A stretch of DNA of 42,850 bases, from assembly GCA_023443455.1 (NCBI GenBank), contig JAEZUE010000028.1, forward strand, positions 1 to 42,850, read 5' to 3'. Position numbers and translations under genes: made by a program. Positions 32,574 to 41,378 of this stretch are shown here, piece by piece; within the stretch, counting starts at the first letter, position 1, and every line of letters begins with the position of its first letter. The notes below the pieces were generated by a model. It worked only from the letters and a program-made list of their open reading frames with translations, was not told where the DNA came from and searched no databases. Origin of the DNA: Verrucomicrobiota bacterium. GTDB lineage: Bacteria; Verrucomicrobiota; Verrucomicrobiia; Opitutales; Opitutaceae.

Positions 32574-33601
32574 TCCAATACAAGCATCACGCTGTTGATT
32601 CCGCTGCCGATGCCGAGCAGTCCGACCCGGTGGCCCGGCTGCACGAAACCGGCGGCGCGGGCACGTTCGAGGGTGAGCGGCAACGCCACCGAGCCGGTGT
32701 TGCCGAACGTCTCGAAGGTCGAGAAATCCTTCGCCGTGTCGAGGCCCAGCGTTTCATAGAGCCTCTTGCGGTGCATCACCCCGACCTGGTGGCAGACGAA
32801 GCGGTCGAAATCCCGCTCCGTGTAGCCGAGCTCGCGGCCGAGGTCCTCCCAAGTCAGACGGGCGGTTTCGACCCCGGCGACGAGGAGTTGTTCGGAGTCG
32901 GTCTGCATCGCGAGCGCGTCGCCCTCGGCATGGTCGCCCATGCACAGCGCACTGTGCTCGCTGGCCGCGCGCACCACGCCGCCGACCAGCCGCGGCGCTC
33001 CGGCCGGGGCGAGATCCCGGTGGCAAAGCACCGCTGCCACCGCGCCCGAGCCGATCGTGAGGTTGGCGAAGAACGGCTTGATCTGCTGCCGGTCGAGCGT
33101 GCTGCCGCAGAGCCGACGAATCGTCTCCTCGACCAGCGGTCCGCCGTTCTCGCCGCACGCGACGATGCCGGCCCGAATCTGGCCCGACTCGATCATGCCG
33201 GCGATCAGCGTGCAGGAATTCAGGAACCCAAGACACGCGTTCGAGAGGTCGAGGATCTGCATCCGTGCCGGCAGACCGGACAGGCGATGCACGAACGCCG
33301 CGGTGGCCGGCTCGAGCATGTCGCGCGACACTGCGCCGTGCACGAGCATGCCGAGCTCGCCCGGCGGCACCGTGGTCCTGGCGAGGACTTCGCGCACGGC
33401 GCGTGCGCTCGCCTCCGACGGTTTCGTGCCCGGCTCCCAGAACCGGCGCTCCTTGATGCCGGTCATCAGCTCCAGCCGACCGAACGGCAGCCGCAGGCGT
33501 TCGTAGAGCGGACGCAGCCGTTCCTCGAGCGCGGCCGAGGTCATGACGACCGGTGGCAACGCGGTGGCGAGGGATTCGAGGACGACGTTCTGGAAACGCA
33601 T
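32567..33601 (-). CDS. oleA: OleA-like 3-oxoacyl synthase (thiolase superfamily)
   Basis: 344 aa. Similar to OleA rather than FabH: it has the N-terminal word LELMTGIKERRFW, the segment VSRDMLEPATAAFVH (Glu97 corresponds to the OleA catalytic Glu), Cys123 in LDLSNACLGFLN, His271 in VCHQVGVMHRK, Asn301 in TFGNTGSVALP, and the late motif LLGIGSGINS. OleA joins two fatty-acyl thioesters head to head to a beta-keto acid. It lies 4 nt after the FabI-like stop and overlaps the OleB-like start. FabH-like 3-oxoacyl-ACP synthase III is the alternative; the neighbour and the LEPAT motif favour OleA. Confidence 0.88.
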   Translation of the reverse strand: MRFQNVVLESLATALPPVVMTSAALEERLRPLYERLRLPFGRLELMTGIKERRFWEPGTKPSEASARAVREVLARTTVPPGELGMLVHGAVSRDMLEPATAAFVHRLSGLPARMQILDLSNACLGFLNSCTLIAGMIESGQIRAGIVACGENGGPLVEETIRRLCGSTLDRQQIKPFFANLTIGSGAVAAVLCHRDLAPAGAPRLVGGVVRAASEHSALCMGDHAEGDALAMQTDSEQLLVAGVETARLTWEDLGRELGYTERDFDRFVCHQVGVMHRKRLYETLGLDTAKDFSTFETFGNTGSVALPLTLERARAAGFVQPGHRVGLLGIGSGINSVMLVLEC

Positions 33602-33605
33602 CGGA

Positions 33606-34418
33606 TCAGGCCTTCGGGTCCGGACGCATCGCGAGGCGAACCACGTCCTTGTCGAAATAGTTCATGCCGAGACCGGCATCGACGACCATCGTGGTGCCGT
33701 TGATGCCGCTCGAGCGCGGGCTGAGCAGGTAGAGCGCGGCATCGGCCACTTCCTGCGTGGTGAGGTTGCGCTTCCGGAAAGTCAGTTTCTCCGCGTAGAG
33801 GTAGCTTTCCACGTAGCCGGGAATGCCCGAGCTGCTCGCGGTCTTGAGCGGTCCGGCACCGACGGCGTTGAAACGCACTGCGGAGTCGGCGCTGAAGGAC
33901 TTCGCCAGGTTGCGCACGATGCCGTCGAGCGCGGCCTTGATCGGCGACATGTATCCGTAGTTTTCCGCCGTGACGAGCAGCGACGAGATGCCCATCGCCA
34001 CGACCGACGCATCCGGCGCGAGGTACGGCTTGAATGCGCGGGCCAACTCGACCAGCGAAAAGGCCGAGATCGTCGTCGCCTGCAGAAAATCGGCGCGGCG
34101 GGTCTCGTGGAACGGCTTGAAACCCTCCGCGTAGTTCGCAAACGCCACCGAATGCACGAGCCCGTGGATCGGCCCGAACTGGGGCCCCACCTCGGCGGCG
34201 AGCACATCGCAGGCACCCTCCCGCTCGAAGTCGCAGAGGAATACCGGCAGCTGCGGCGCGAGTTTTTGCACTTCGCCGCGCCGCCGCTCCGAATGCACGC
34301 TCAGCAGCACGCGCGCGCCTTCGGCCTCGAGCGATTTGGCCACATGCCAGGCGACGCTCTTGCGGTTGGCCACGCCGGCGACGAGTACCGTCTTGCCGGA
34401 AAGACCGAGGAAACTCAC
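33606..34418 (-). CDS. fabI: Enoyl-ACP reductase (NADH), FabI-type
   Basis: 270 aa, starting with GTG (VSFLGLSGKTVLVAGVANRKS). The Rossmann segment GVANRKSVAWHVAKSLEAEG is typical of FabI rather than ordinary SDRs. The Tyr-x6-Lys pair is in AENYGYMSPIKAALDG; the region FNAVGAGPLKTASSSGIPGY is the substrate-loop family feature. It reduces trans-2-enoyl-ACP in the last step of each elongation cycle. It overlaps FabZ by 4 nt (GTGA). Here it is in a four-gene operon with FabZ, OleA and OleB; a dedicated role in supplying acyl chains is inference. Confidence 0.92.
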   Translation of the reverse strand: MSFLGLSGKTVLVAGVANRKSVAWHVAKSLEAEGARVLLSVHSERRRGEVQKLAPQLPVFLCDFEREGACDVLAAEVGPQFGPIHGLVHSVAFANYAEGFKPFHETRRADFLQATTISAFSLVELARAFKPYLAPDASVVAMGISSLLVTAENYGYMSPIKAALDGIVRNLAKSFSADSAVRFNAVGAGPLKTASSSGIPGYVESYLYAEKLTFRKRNLTTQEVADAALYLLSPRSSGINGTTMVVDAGLGMNYFDKDVVRLAMRPDPKA

Positions 34419-34861
34419 GCGGCACCTCCGGGCATCTTCCACGCCACCGCGAAATCGACCGTGAGGATACGCTTGCCGGCGCTGGCGATGCTGCCGCCCA
34501 TCATCGTGAACCCGCCCACGGTCTCCTTGATCTTCGCGGTGATCTCGATCGTGTCGCCGGGGAAGACCGGGTTGCGGAACTTCACGTCGCTCACGCGCGC
34601 GAGCAACGGCACCCCGCCCTGCTCCCCCGCCCCGGCGGCCTTGGCGCGGCGCGCCATCAGCAGCGCTCCGGTCTGGAACACCGCCTCGCACAACAACACG
34701 CCCGGCGTGATCGGCTGGTTCGGATAGTGACCGCGGTAGAAATCCTCGTCGGCGCGCAGCGTACGCTTGGCCACCAGCGAGTCGTCGGTCGCGGCGACGA
34801 TTTCGTCGACGAAGAGAAACGGAGGCCGGTGCGGGATGAGGTCGGTGACGGGTTCGAACAT
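34415..34861 (-). CDS. fabZ: 3-hydroxyacyl-ACP dehydratase FabZ-type
   Basis: 148 aa hot-dog-fold dehydratase. Catalytic His in LIPHRPPFLFVDEI and Glu in ITPGVLLCEAVFQTGA, with FYRGHYPNQPITPGV as in FabZ. Length is normal. It dehydrates 3-hydroxyacyl-ACP to the enoyl-ACP used by FabI. First gene of the fabZ-fabI-oleA-oleB run; its stop overlaps the GTG start of fabI. Confidence 0.95.
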   Translation of the reverse strand: MFEPVTDLIPHRPPFLFVDEIVAATDDSLVAKRTLRADEDFYRGHYPNQPITPGVLLCEAVFQTGALLMARRAKAAGAGEQGGVPLLARVSDVKFRNPVFPGDTIEITAKIKETVGGFTMMGGSIASAGKRILTVDFAVAWKMPGGAA

Positions 34862-35082
34862 GGCGTGAGGCGGCTGGGGAAAGGCGAGAGGTTGGGAAAG
34901 AACCCGCCCCGCGGAAAGCCTTTGTTTTCGGTGCGCGACGATCCGCCTTGGCCCCATCGGAAAACGGAGGGAACACGGGGGCCACCGGTCGGCATGGATT
35001 CGGGTTCGCTCCAGCGGGGGCAACTCGGCGAAACGTGGTGAGCCGGTCCGATCCGCCCGGCTACACCCCCCCCCGCCGCCCC

Positions 35083-35847
35083 TCACCGCGCCCGCGAGTG
35101 CAGGGAGTTGAGCACCATGCCGGTGCGCGGGTCGTCTTCCATCCGGGCGTTGAAGGCCACGATGTAGAGCGTCACGAAAAGGGTCGGCGTGATCTCCGCC
35201 GAGATCGCGGCGGCGGGCAGCGAGGCACGGGGCAGCACGCCCACCGCACCGGGGGTGGCGAGAACCACGGGAATCGTATCCGGAATCCTCGGCACGATCT
35301 GCGCCTTCGGGCTGAAGGCGCGCCCTTCCATCAGTTCCGTGTCGACGGTTGCGCGCACCCCGTCGAGTTCGTCCGGCAGCACCACGGTGATCGCGAGATC
35401 GGGTCCACCGAGAGCGGACCAGTTGGCGATCTCGCCGGCGAGCACCGCGCGCAACTGCTCGCGGCTGAGGCTGCGGATCGGCAGCGCGGGATGCAGCAAC
35501 GCCACCACCTCGGCCTTGTGGTTGTGGGGCAGGCGCAACTGCTCGAGCTGCTCGACGCGCAACGAGCACCCGCTTCGCTCGCGCAGTTTCTCCACCAGAT
35601 AGCCGACCGGCCCCGACAGCATGGCGGCGTCGACCCGGTTCTCGGCGAGCTCGGCCAACCCGCGGCCCGACCCTACCGGAATCAGCCGGATCTCGACGCC
35701 GTACGCCGCCTCCACCCCGGGTTTCAGAGGCAGCAGCACCCGCGTCAGCGTACTGCTGCCGGCGAGGGTGATCGATTGGGGTTCGCCGTTGGCGAACAGC
35801 CCGAAGGAAAGCGCGAGAAGGAGGATGGAGAAGGTGCGGAGGTGCAT
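35083..35847 (-). CDS. Phosphate-type substrate-binding protein (PstS-like)
   Basis: 254 aa periplasmic binding protein. Signal peptide MHLRTFSILLLALSFGLFANG. Then SITLAGSSTLTRVLLPLKPG, and GSGRGLAELAENRVDAAMLS, the hinge pattern of PstS-type (PBP-like) domains, where the GSST Ser contacts phosphate. No pst ABC genes adjoin it, so an orphan sensor/binding role is possible. The start was chosen at the ATG preceding the signal peptide. The gap to fabZ is 221 nt. Confidence 0.82.
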   Translation of the reverse strand: MHLRTFSILLLALSFGLFANGEPQSITLAGSSTLTRVLLPLKPGVEAAYGVEIRLIPVGSGRGLAELAENRVDAAMLSGPVGYLVEKLRERSGCSLRVEQLEQLRLPHNHKAEVVALLHPALPIRSLSREQLRAVLAGEIANWSALGGPDLAITVVLPDELDGVRATVDTELMEGRAFSPKAQIVPRIPDTIPVVLATPGAVGVLPRASLPAAAISAEITPTLFVTLYIVAFNARMEDDPRTGMVLNSLHSRAR

Positions 35848-35982
35848 CGTCGCGCGCGGTGATCGGCCGCTTGTCCCCTCACTTGGGTGACGATTCGGCA
35901 ACGGATTTTTCGTCGTCGCGCTTTTCGCGATGCGAAGTGCCGTCGGGGAAGATAGTAGCTCCGATCGCAACTCTAGTCTCCA

Positions 35983-36543
35983 ATGCCGACACTGCGCCCC
36001 TGCCTCCCCGCCGACGAGCCGACGATGGCCGCCATCATCAACGATGCCGCCCTCGCCTACCGCGGACACATCCCCGCCGACCGCTGGCACGAGCCCTACA
36101 TGCCCGAATCCGAACTCCGTGCGGAAATCGCCGCCGGGGTGAGTTTTCTGGGCGTCGAGCGCGACGGCGTGCTGGTCGGCATCATGGGCTCCCAACCGGT
36201 CGCGGAGGTGACCTTGATCCGCCACGCCTATGTGCGCACCAGCGAACGTGGGCACGGGCTGGGCTCGCTGCTCCTGCGGCATCTGCTCGCCACGACCGAT
36301 CGCCCCGTGCTGATCGGTACTTGGGCCGCGGCGACGTGGGCGATCGCGTTCTACGAGCGCCACGGTTTCCGGCTCGTCGACGCCGAAGAGAAGACCCGTC
36401 TGCTCGCCCGCTACTGGACGGTACCCGAGCGGCAGATCGAAACCTCCGTGGTTCTCGCCGATGCACGCTGGCACGCCCTCCGCGCGCAGGCCCCCGGCGC
36501 GGCCCCTCGCGGCAGGCACGATTCCTCGTCCGACGCATCATGA
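35983..36543 (+). CDS. GNAT-family N-acetyltransferase
   Basis: 186 aa. The acetyl-CoA P-loop is in VRTSERGHGLGSLLLRHLL; the beta-4/beta-5 edge is VTLIRHAYV and the C-terminal strand is WAIAFYERHGFRLVDAEEK, all GNAT features. The N-terminus MPTLRPCLPADEPTMAAII resembles the RimI/PhnO group. Substrate unknown. A disordered Arg/Ser/Asp tail follows. It overlaps the next gene by ATGA. Confidence 0.9.
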   Translation: MPTLRPCLPADEPTMAAIINDAALAYRGHIPADRWHEPYMPESELRAEIAAGVSFLGVERDGVLVGIMGSQPVAEVTLIRHAYVRTSERGHGLGSLLLRHLLATTDRPVLIGTWAAATWAIAFYERHGFRLVDAEEKTRLLARYWTVPERQIETSVVLADARWHALRAQAPGAAPRGRHDSSSDAS

Positions 36544-36995
36544 AGCCTCTGTTCTTCGGTGGAATCGCCTGCGGGGCGGCGGGCCTGTTGCACTTCGCCA
36601 TCATCGCCGGCGGGGCGCAATGGTATCGCTATTTCGGAGCCGGAGAAGAGGCCGCGCTCCTCGCGGCGCAGGGAGCGATCGGCAACACGCTCCGCACCGC
36701 CGGCATCGCCGTCGTGCTGCTGTTGTTCGGGTTCTACGCGGTCGACATCGCCCGCGGCGGGCGGCGCCTCCCCTGGCGGCGGACCATCCTTGCCGGCGTC
36801 GCAACCGTGTTCGTGCTGCGGGGGCTCCTCGGCATCCCGCTGGTTCTCCTCGGCACCGGTCCCTATCTCGACGAACTGCGGCAACGCATGGGCTTCGTCG
36901 TCTCCACCTCGGCCGTGGCGCTGGCCATCGGGCTCTGTTATCTCCACGGCGTCATCCGGCTCGGGCGCCAGCCCGCCGAAGCCCCGCCGCCCTAA
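36540..36995 (+). CDS. Hypothetical four-helix membrane protein
   Basis: 151 aa with four hydrophobic segments at about residues 3-25 (FFGGIACGAAGLLHFAII), 52-70 (AGIAVVLLLFGFYAVDI), 83-107 and 120-138. Arginines sit mostly in the connecting loops. I do not recognise the family. Coupled to the GNAT gene by ATGA. Its stop overlaps the convergent DUF2293 gene by 4 nt. Confidence 0.75.
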   Translation: MKPLFFGGIACGAAGLLHFAIIAGGAQWYRYFGAGEEAALLAAQGAIGNTLRTAGIAVVLLLFGFYAVDIARGGRRLPWRRTILAGVATVFVLRGLLGIPLVLLGTGPYLDELRQRMGFVVSTSAVALAIGLCYLHGVIRLGRQPAEAPPP

Positions 36996-37669
36996 CCCGC
37001 CAACGCCCGCAGCAGCGGGCAGTTCGTCGGGTCGAGCCGCTCGCCCCGACGATAGCGGGCGAGCAGCTGCACCGAGCGTTGCGCGAGCAGGCGGCGCACC
37101 TCGCGGCGTTTTCCGGCCACGCGCGGGATGACCATGTTGTCGTAGCCGGTGGTCTGGTGGCGCATCCAGGCAATGGTGGCAGCCTCCGCGCGCTCCTCGA
37201 TCGGGATGCGCTCCGTGCGCGCCACCGTGCCGCTGCCCACCGGAGTGGCGTGCGCGGTGATGCGGTCGGCCATGCGCTCCGCGACTTCGGCGTGTGCCGG
37301 ATGGAAGGCGAGAAAGGCGAGCACCGCGCCGCGGAAGTCCTCGACGTATTCGGCCTGCTCGACCGCCCGCCGCGCGCGGCCGGCCTCGAGCTTGCGGGTG
37401 TAGGCCGGATCCATGCGCTCGACCGCCAGTTCGGAGCGCAGCGCCTCGATGCGCGCCGCCGGTGCCCAGATGCCCCGGGAAAAACGTTTGTTGCCCTTCA
37501 TCTCGACCACCGTCCACGTGGGGCCGTCGGCCTTGATGCGTCGGCTGAGCGCCGCATCGCCGGGCGCCAGCAGTGCCCAATCTTCGGGCACAACGAGCAC
37601 GCGACCGTCGGGACCAAGCACGCGGCGCGGCAGGGAAAAGGGACGAACTTCGAGCGATTCGGACGGCAT
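36992..37669 (-). CDS. DUF2293-type protein
   Basis: 225 aa. Contains WMRHQTTGYDNMVIPR followed by AGKRREVRRLLAQRSVQLL, the signature area of DUF2293-like proteins (an R-H-x-x-T-x-Y-D motif followed by an Arg-rich helix). Earlier, KADGPTWTVVEMKGNKRFSR and ERMADRITAHATPVGSGTV stand out. Highly charged, no membrane segment. Function unknown; the basic character suggests nucleic-acid binding. The start at MPSESLEV is chosen as a natural N-terminus; the gene is separated from DUF6172 by 91 nt. Confidence 0.78.
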   Translation of the reverse strand: MPSESLEVRPFSLPRRVLGPDGRVLVVPEDWALLAPGDAALSRRIKADGPTWTVVEMKGNKRFSRGIWAPAARIEALRSELAVERMDPAYTRKLEAGRARRAVEQAEYVEDFRGAVLAFLAFHPAHAEVAERMADRITAHATPVGSGTVARTERIPIEERAEAATIAWMRHQTTGYDNMVIPRVAGKRREVRRLLAQRSVQLLARYRRGERLDPTNCPLLRALAG

Positions 37670-37678
37670 GGAAAACAG

Positions 37679-37702
37679 GTAGGACCGGTCTGCGACCGGT
37701 CC
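37679..37702 (+). repeat. GTAGGA-headed hairpin repeat
   Basis: GTAGGA followed by the dyad GGACCGGT-CTGCG-ACCGGTCC (37682-37702, overlapping the head). It lies in the 91-nt spacer between DUF6172 and DUF2293. Same head as 13345-13403. Confidence 0.6.
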
Positions 37703-37760
37703 AGTTGGATGTTGGCTGGGTGCCAGCGTGAGTGCAGATGGTCCGGTCGGAGACGTGGGC

Positions 37761-38054
37761 CTACTGGTCGTCGGTCGTCGGGCGATGCACCGGTGTCGCC
37801 ACGATCTCGACATAGACCTGCGCGGAGCCGCTCTTCGCCGTCGTGTCGATCGACGGCACGACCTCGCTCAGCGGCCGCTCCACTGCGGCGGCGGCGTCCG
37901 GCCCGACCTTGCAGGCGAAGATCCGGCGGTTGAAGCCTTCGGGCAATTTCTTGCCCTGCTCGCGGCGCACGTATTTGCGCACTTCGTTCTTCACGCTCTC
38001 GAGGACGCGTTCGGGATTCTTGTCGGGCAGGTGGAGGGGAAATGTCTTCTTCAT
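37761..38054 (-). CDS. DUF6172-type protein
   Basis: 97 aa. Starts MKKTFPLHLPDKNPERVLES, then VKNEVRKYVRREQGKKLPEG and a late YVEIVATPVHR. This N-terminal MKKTFPL..P and the EVRKY..RE.RK.LP pattern with a C-terminal YVEI.A.P match the DUF6172 family as I recall it. Small, basic, cytosolic; function unknown. It starts 73 nt after the helicase stop on the same strand. Confidence 0.82.
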   Translation of the reverse strand: MKKTFPLHLPDKNPERVLESVKNEVRKYVRREQGKKLPEGFNRRIFACKVGPDAAAAVERPLSEVVPSIDTTAKSGSAQVYVEIVATPVHRPTTDDQ

Positions 38055-38127
38055 GGAAATCGGGATGTTCGTGAAATTGCGGTGCGGCGCGGCCGCCGGC
38101 GCACACCAGGGGGCGGATACGAAGGAC

Positions 38128-39552
38128 TCAGCCGCGGCGCCGAGTCTTGTTGCGGACCTGGAAACGCCCCTTCGGCGCGACGGCCTTCCGGGCGGCGGGC
38201 TTCTTCTTGGCCTTCTCCTTCGCCTTTTCCTTGGCCTTCTTGTCGGCCTTGCGCTTCTTGTGGTAGCTGGGCTGCTCCGGGAGCGCGGCGTCGGGTTTGC
38301 GCTGCTTCTTCACCCCGATCGCCACCTCCGTCCAGTTGTCGGCCGCCGCGCTGCGGGGCTTCTTCGGCGCGGCCGGCGTGCCGGCGGCGCGGGACTCGGT
38401 CGCGGATTCGGATTCCGCGGCGGGCGCGGCGGAATAGTCGAAGCCGTCCAGCTTGCGCTTGGGCACCTGGGTGCGGATGTACTTCTCGATCGACTGCACC
38501 GCCCCCGACTCGCGCGGGGTGAAGAACGTGAAGGCATCGCCCGATGCATCCGAACGTCCGGTACGGCCGACGCGGTGCACGTAGTCGTCGGGCGTGAGCG
38601 GGATGTCGTAGTTGACCACATGGGAGACCCCGGTGAGGTCGAGGCCGCGGGCCGCGAGGTCGGTGGCGACGAGCACGTCGTAGTAGCCGTCCTTGAAGCC
38701 GGTCAGCGAGGCCTTGCGTTGGCCCGGGCTGCGGTCGCCGTGCAGCACCGTGGCCGAGTGGCCGGCGCGTTTCAGGCGGGCGACGATGCCGTCGGCACCC
38801 TGCTTGGTGCGGGCGAAGATGATCACGCTGCGGAAATCGGTGCGCTCCAGCAGCGCGAGCAGCAGCGGAAATTTCAGGTGCTGGGCCACCGGGTACAGCG
38901 CGTGGTCGACATTGTCCGGCACGGTGCGCACGCGGCCCACGTTGATGCGGATGGGGTCGCGCACGACCGACTTCGCGAGCCGGTCGATGCCCATCGGGAC
39001 CGTGGCCGAGAAGAACAGGGTCTGCCGTTTCACCGGGCAGCGCTCGATGATGGCGCGCACGTCGTCGATGAAGCCCATGTCGAGCATGCGGTCGACCTCG
39101 TCGAGCACGAGCACCTTGAGCTGGTCGAGCTTGAGCACCCGGCTCTCGAGCAGCTCGAGCAGGCGGCCCACGGTCGCCACCACGATGTCGGTCGCGTCGA
39201 GGGCGGCCGCGCGGGTGCGGCTGTAGCCGGTGCCGCCCTGGATCAGGGCGATCTGCAGGTCGGTGAACTGGGCGAAATCGCGGAACTCCTTCTCGACCTG
39301 GGTCGCCAGTTCGCGGGTCGGTTCGAGCACGAGCACCCGCGGTCCGCCGGTGCGGTGAGGCCCGAGCCGGTTGATGATCGGTAACGCGAAGGCGGCGGTC
39401 TTGCCGGTGCCGGTCTGTGCGCAGGCGATCACGTCGCGACCGGTGAGCACTGCTGGGATGGTTTCGACCTGCACGGGCGTGGGCGCCTCGTAGCCCTTGG
39501 CTTCGGTGGCACGCACGACACTGGAAAAAAGTCCCAAACGAGAGAACGGCAT
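38128..39552 (-). CDS. DEAD-box-family RNA helicase with DEVD motif II
   Basis: 474 aa, RhlE-like. Q-motif region GYEAPTPVQVETIP, Walker A AQTGTGKTAAF, Ia PTRELATQV, motif II VLVLDEVDRMLDMGF (DEVD instead of DEAD), SAT in FFSATVP, then IIFARTKQGAD, DLAARGLDLTGV and HRVGRTGRSD. The last ~75 residues are Lys/Ala-rich (KADKKAKEKAKEKAKKKPA), a basic RNA-binding tail. It unwinds short RNA duplexes in ribosome assembly or RNA decay. Start at MPFSRLGLF, the family N-terminus; upstream in-frame codons overlap a repeat-rich spacer. Confidence 0.94.
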   Translation of the reverse strand: MPFSRLGLFSSVVRATEAKGYEAPTPVQVETIPAVLTGRDVIACAQTGTGKTAAFALPIINRLGPHRTGGPRVLVLEPTRELATQVEKEFRDFAQFTDLQIALIQGGTGYSRTRAAALDATDIVVATVGRLLELLESRVLKLDQLKVLVLDEVDRMLDMGFIDDVRAIIERCPVKRQTLFFSATVPMGIDRLAKSVVRDPIRINVGRVRTVPDNVDHALYPVAQHLKFPLLLALLERTDFRSVIIFARTKQGADGIVARLKRAGHSATVLHGDRSPGQRKASLTGFKDGYYDVLVATDLAARGLDLTGVSHVVNYDIPLTPDDYVHRVGRTGRSDASGDAFTFFTPRESGAVQSIEKYIRTQVPKRKLDGFDYSAAPAAESESATESRAAGTPAAPKKPRSAAADNWTEVAIGVKKQRKPDAALPEQPSYHKKRKADKKAKEKAKEKAKKKPAARKAVAPKGRFQVRNKTRRRG

Positions 39553-39671
39553 GCTTGCGAATGCAGCCCACCGGCCGCGCTTGGCGAGGGAAAAGTGCAG
39601 TGGCGAAACCCTTTGGGGTGCGGCGGCTCGACACCGATTGGGACGAATCAGCTCGGCGATTCGCCTTTCAC

Positions 39672-39691
39672 GTAGGGCTCGACCTTGGTCG
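39672..39691 (+). repeat. GTAGGG-headed hairpin repeat
   Basis: GTAGGGCT then CGACC-TT-GGTCG, in the 218-nt spacer between the flavoprotein and helicase genes. It shares head and layout with 11828-11854 and 37679-37702. Confidence 0.5.
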
Positions 39692-39770
39692 CACCGCATC
39701 AAAGTGGGCCAGCGTGCTTGCACGCGCCTCTGGCCGCAGGCAGGGACGCCTGCGCCACGCCTTTCGCGCC

Positions 39771-41213
39771 CTACTCCGCCGCCCCCTGCCCCAGCGCGTG
39801 CAGGTATTTGTCGACGTTGTTGGCGACGATCACGCCGTAATTGATGGTGCCGAGCCAGCCGGACATGATGATGCCGACCGAGCCGGCGTGGTGCAGCCCC
39901 GCGATCTGGGTGGGCAGCTCCATCGAGACCTTGAGGCCCTCGAACTTGGTGCCGAACGATGTGCCGGCCCAGTGGGTCGTGTAGCGCTCGATGGTGCGTG
40001 GCGTCGCCGCCTCGACCCAGTCGATCTTCGTCCGCACATCGGGGAGAAAGCGTTCGAGACTGGTCAACGACTCTTCGATGAGGCGCTGCTTCTCCGCTTC
40101 GTACTGCTCGTCGGTGAGGCTCGCCCAGTCGTCGTACTTCGCGTTGAGCGAGGCGACGATGGTATAGCGGTCCGTGCCGGGGCGCGTATCCGGGTAATAG
40201 AGCGAGAACGTGCGGCTGCTCGTGTCGCGGGCGACGAGCTCGGTGCTCGAAAACTCCCGCGCGTCGGAGGTGAAGATGAGGTCGCCGATGTGCGGGATCG
40301 TCTCGCCCTTGCGGATGCCGAAATACACCTGGCAGGAGGACGGGCTGATGCGCACCGCCTCGGCCTCGGCGATAAACTCGGGCGAAAAGTTCTCGGCGCC
40401 GGCCATGCGGAAGATCGTGTTCTTGATGTTCGCGTTGGAGAGCACGGCGCCGCAGCGGATCTCTCGGCCGTTGGCGACCACGCCGGTCACGCGACGTTTG
40501 CCGTCGATCACGTCGCTGAGGATACGCTCGACCATGACCTGCTTGCGGATGTCGACGCCGTTGCGCTGCAGCTCGGCGGTCATCTTCTCGATGAGCACGT
40601 CGGTGCCGCCGCGGAACGTGTACACCCCCTTGCTCATGAAGTTCGAGAATACGATGCCGTAGGTGATCGCGAGGTCTTCGAGCGTGGACCCGTTGGCGTA
40701 GGAGATCGGCTCCATGAGCAGACGGTGCACGTCGGGCCGGCCCGGGAAGAAGCGGTTGAAGAACTCGCCCGTGGTCTCTGTGTTGCGGTCGTAGTAGTTC
40801 ATCGCCCGAAGGGTCGCGAAGAACTCCTCCACCTTTTCGCGCGGCACGCCGAACTTCTCCGACAGGATCCGGGTGAAGTCCTCCCGGTCGAAGGTGGTGG
40901 TCACGTCGAACTGCGGGTTCACGAAACGCACGCCCTTCAGCTGCTCGATCGAGTTGGCGATCTCGGCCGTCCAGTACTTTCGGCACGACTTGATCATGCC
41001 GATCGGGAAGCCGTGCAGCGACACGTCGAAGATGTGGCCGCCCTTGCGCCGGAACCACGTGGCCAGGCCGCCGAGTTGGTAGTGATGCTCGAGCAGGAGG
41101 ACTTTCCGCCCCTGCTTGGCGAGGACGTTGGCGGCGGTGAGTCCGCCCAGTCCGCTGCCGATCACAACCGCGTCGTAGTAGTTGGCGATGCCTTCGAGCT
41201 TGTCACGAGCCAT
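39771..41213 (-). CDS. Carotenoid-desaturase/isomerase-like FAD protein
   Basis: 480 aa. The dinucleotide-binding motif VVIGSGLGGLTAANVLAKQG with LLLEHHYQLGG is the CrtI/CRTISO amine-oxidase-like FAD signature. A long substrate-binding region follows (GGHIFDVSLHGFPIGMI), and the C-terminal FAD box is HHAGSVGIIMSGWLGTINYG. Family members desaturate or isomerise carotenoids, or saturate retinol. No other crt gene is in the window, so the substrate stays open. The ATG giving MARDKLEG is preferred over an upstream Pro-rich start. The gene lies 218 nt upstream of the helicase on the same strand. Confidence 0.85.
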   Translation of the reverse strand: MARDKLEGIANYYDAVVIGSGLGGLTAANVLAKQGRKVLLLEHHYQLGGLATWFRRKGGHIFDVSLHGFPIGMIKSCRKYWTAEIANSIEQLKGVRFVNPQFDVTTTFDREDFTRILSEKFGVPREKVEEFFATLRAMNYYDRNTETTGEFFNRFFPGRPDVHRLLMEPISYANGSTLEDLAITYGIVFSNFMSKGVYTFRGGTDVLIEKMTAELQRNGVDIRKQVMVERILSDVIDGKRRVTGVVANGREIRCGAVLSNANIKNTIFRMAGAENFSPEFIAEAEAVRISPSSCQVYFGIRKGETIPHIGDLIFTSDAREFSSTELVARDTSSRTFSLYYPDTRPGTDRYTIVASLNAKYDDWASLTDEQYEAEKQRLIEESLTSLERFLPDVRTKIDWVEAATPRTIERYTTHWAGTSFGTKFEGLKVSMELPTQIAGLHHAGSVGIIMSGWLGTINYGVIVANNVDKYLHALGQGAAE

Positions 41214-41378
41214 GGGAAAAGCGCGGACAACAAACACCGGCCGCGGCAAGGGCAACGGCAAAGCGCCCCAATCGATCTCGCCTCCGCAATCAGAAGAAGC
41301 GTTTTCCGCCCGAGAGCTTTGCGGGTGGGCAAACCTGATGCCCCTACCCCCAACAGTGCCTGCGCGGGTTCTCGGGGC

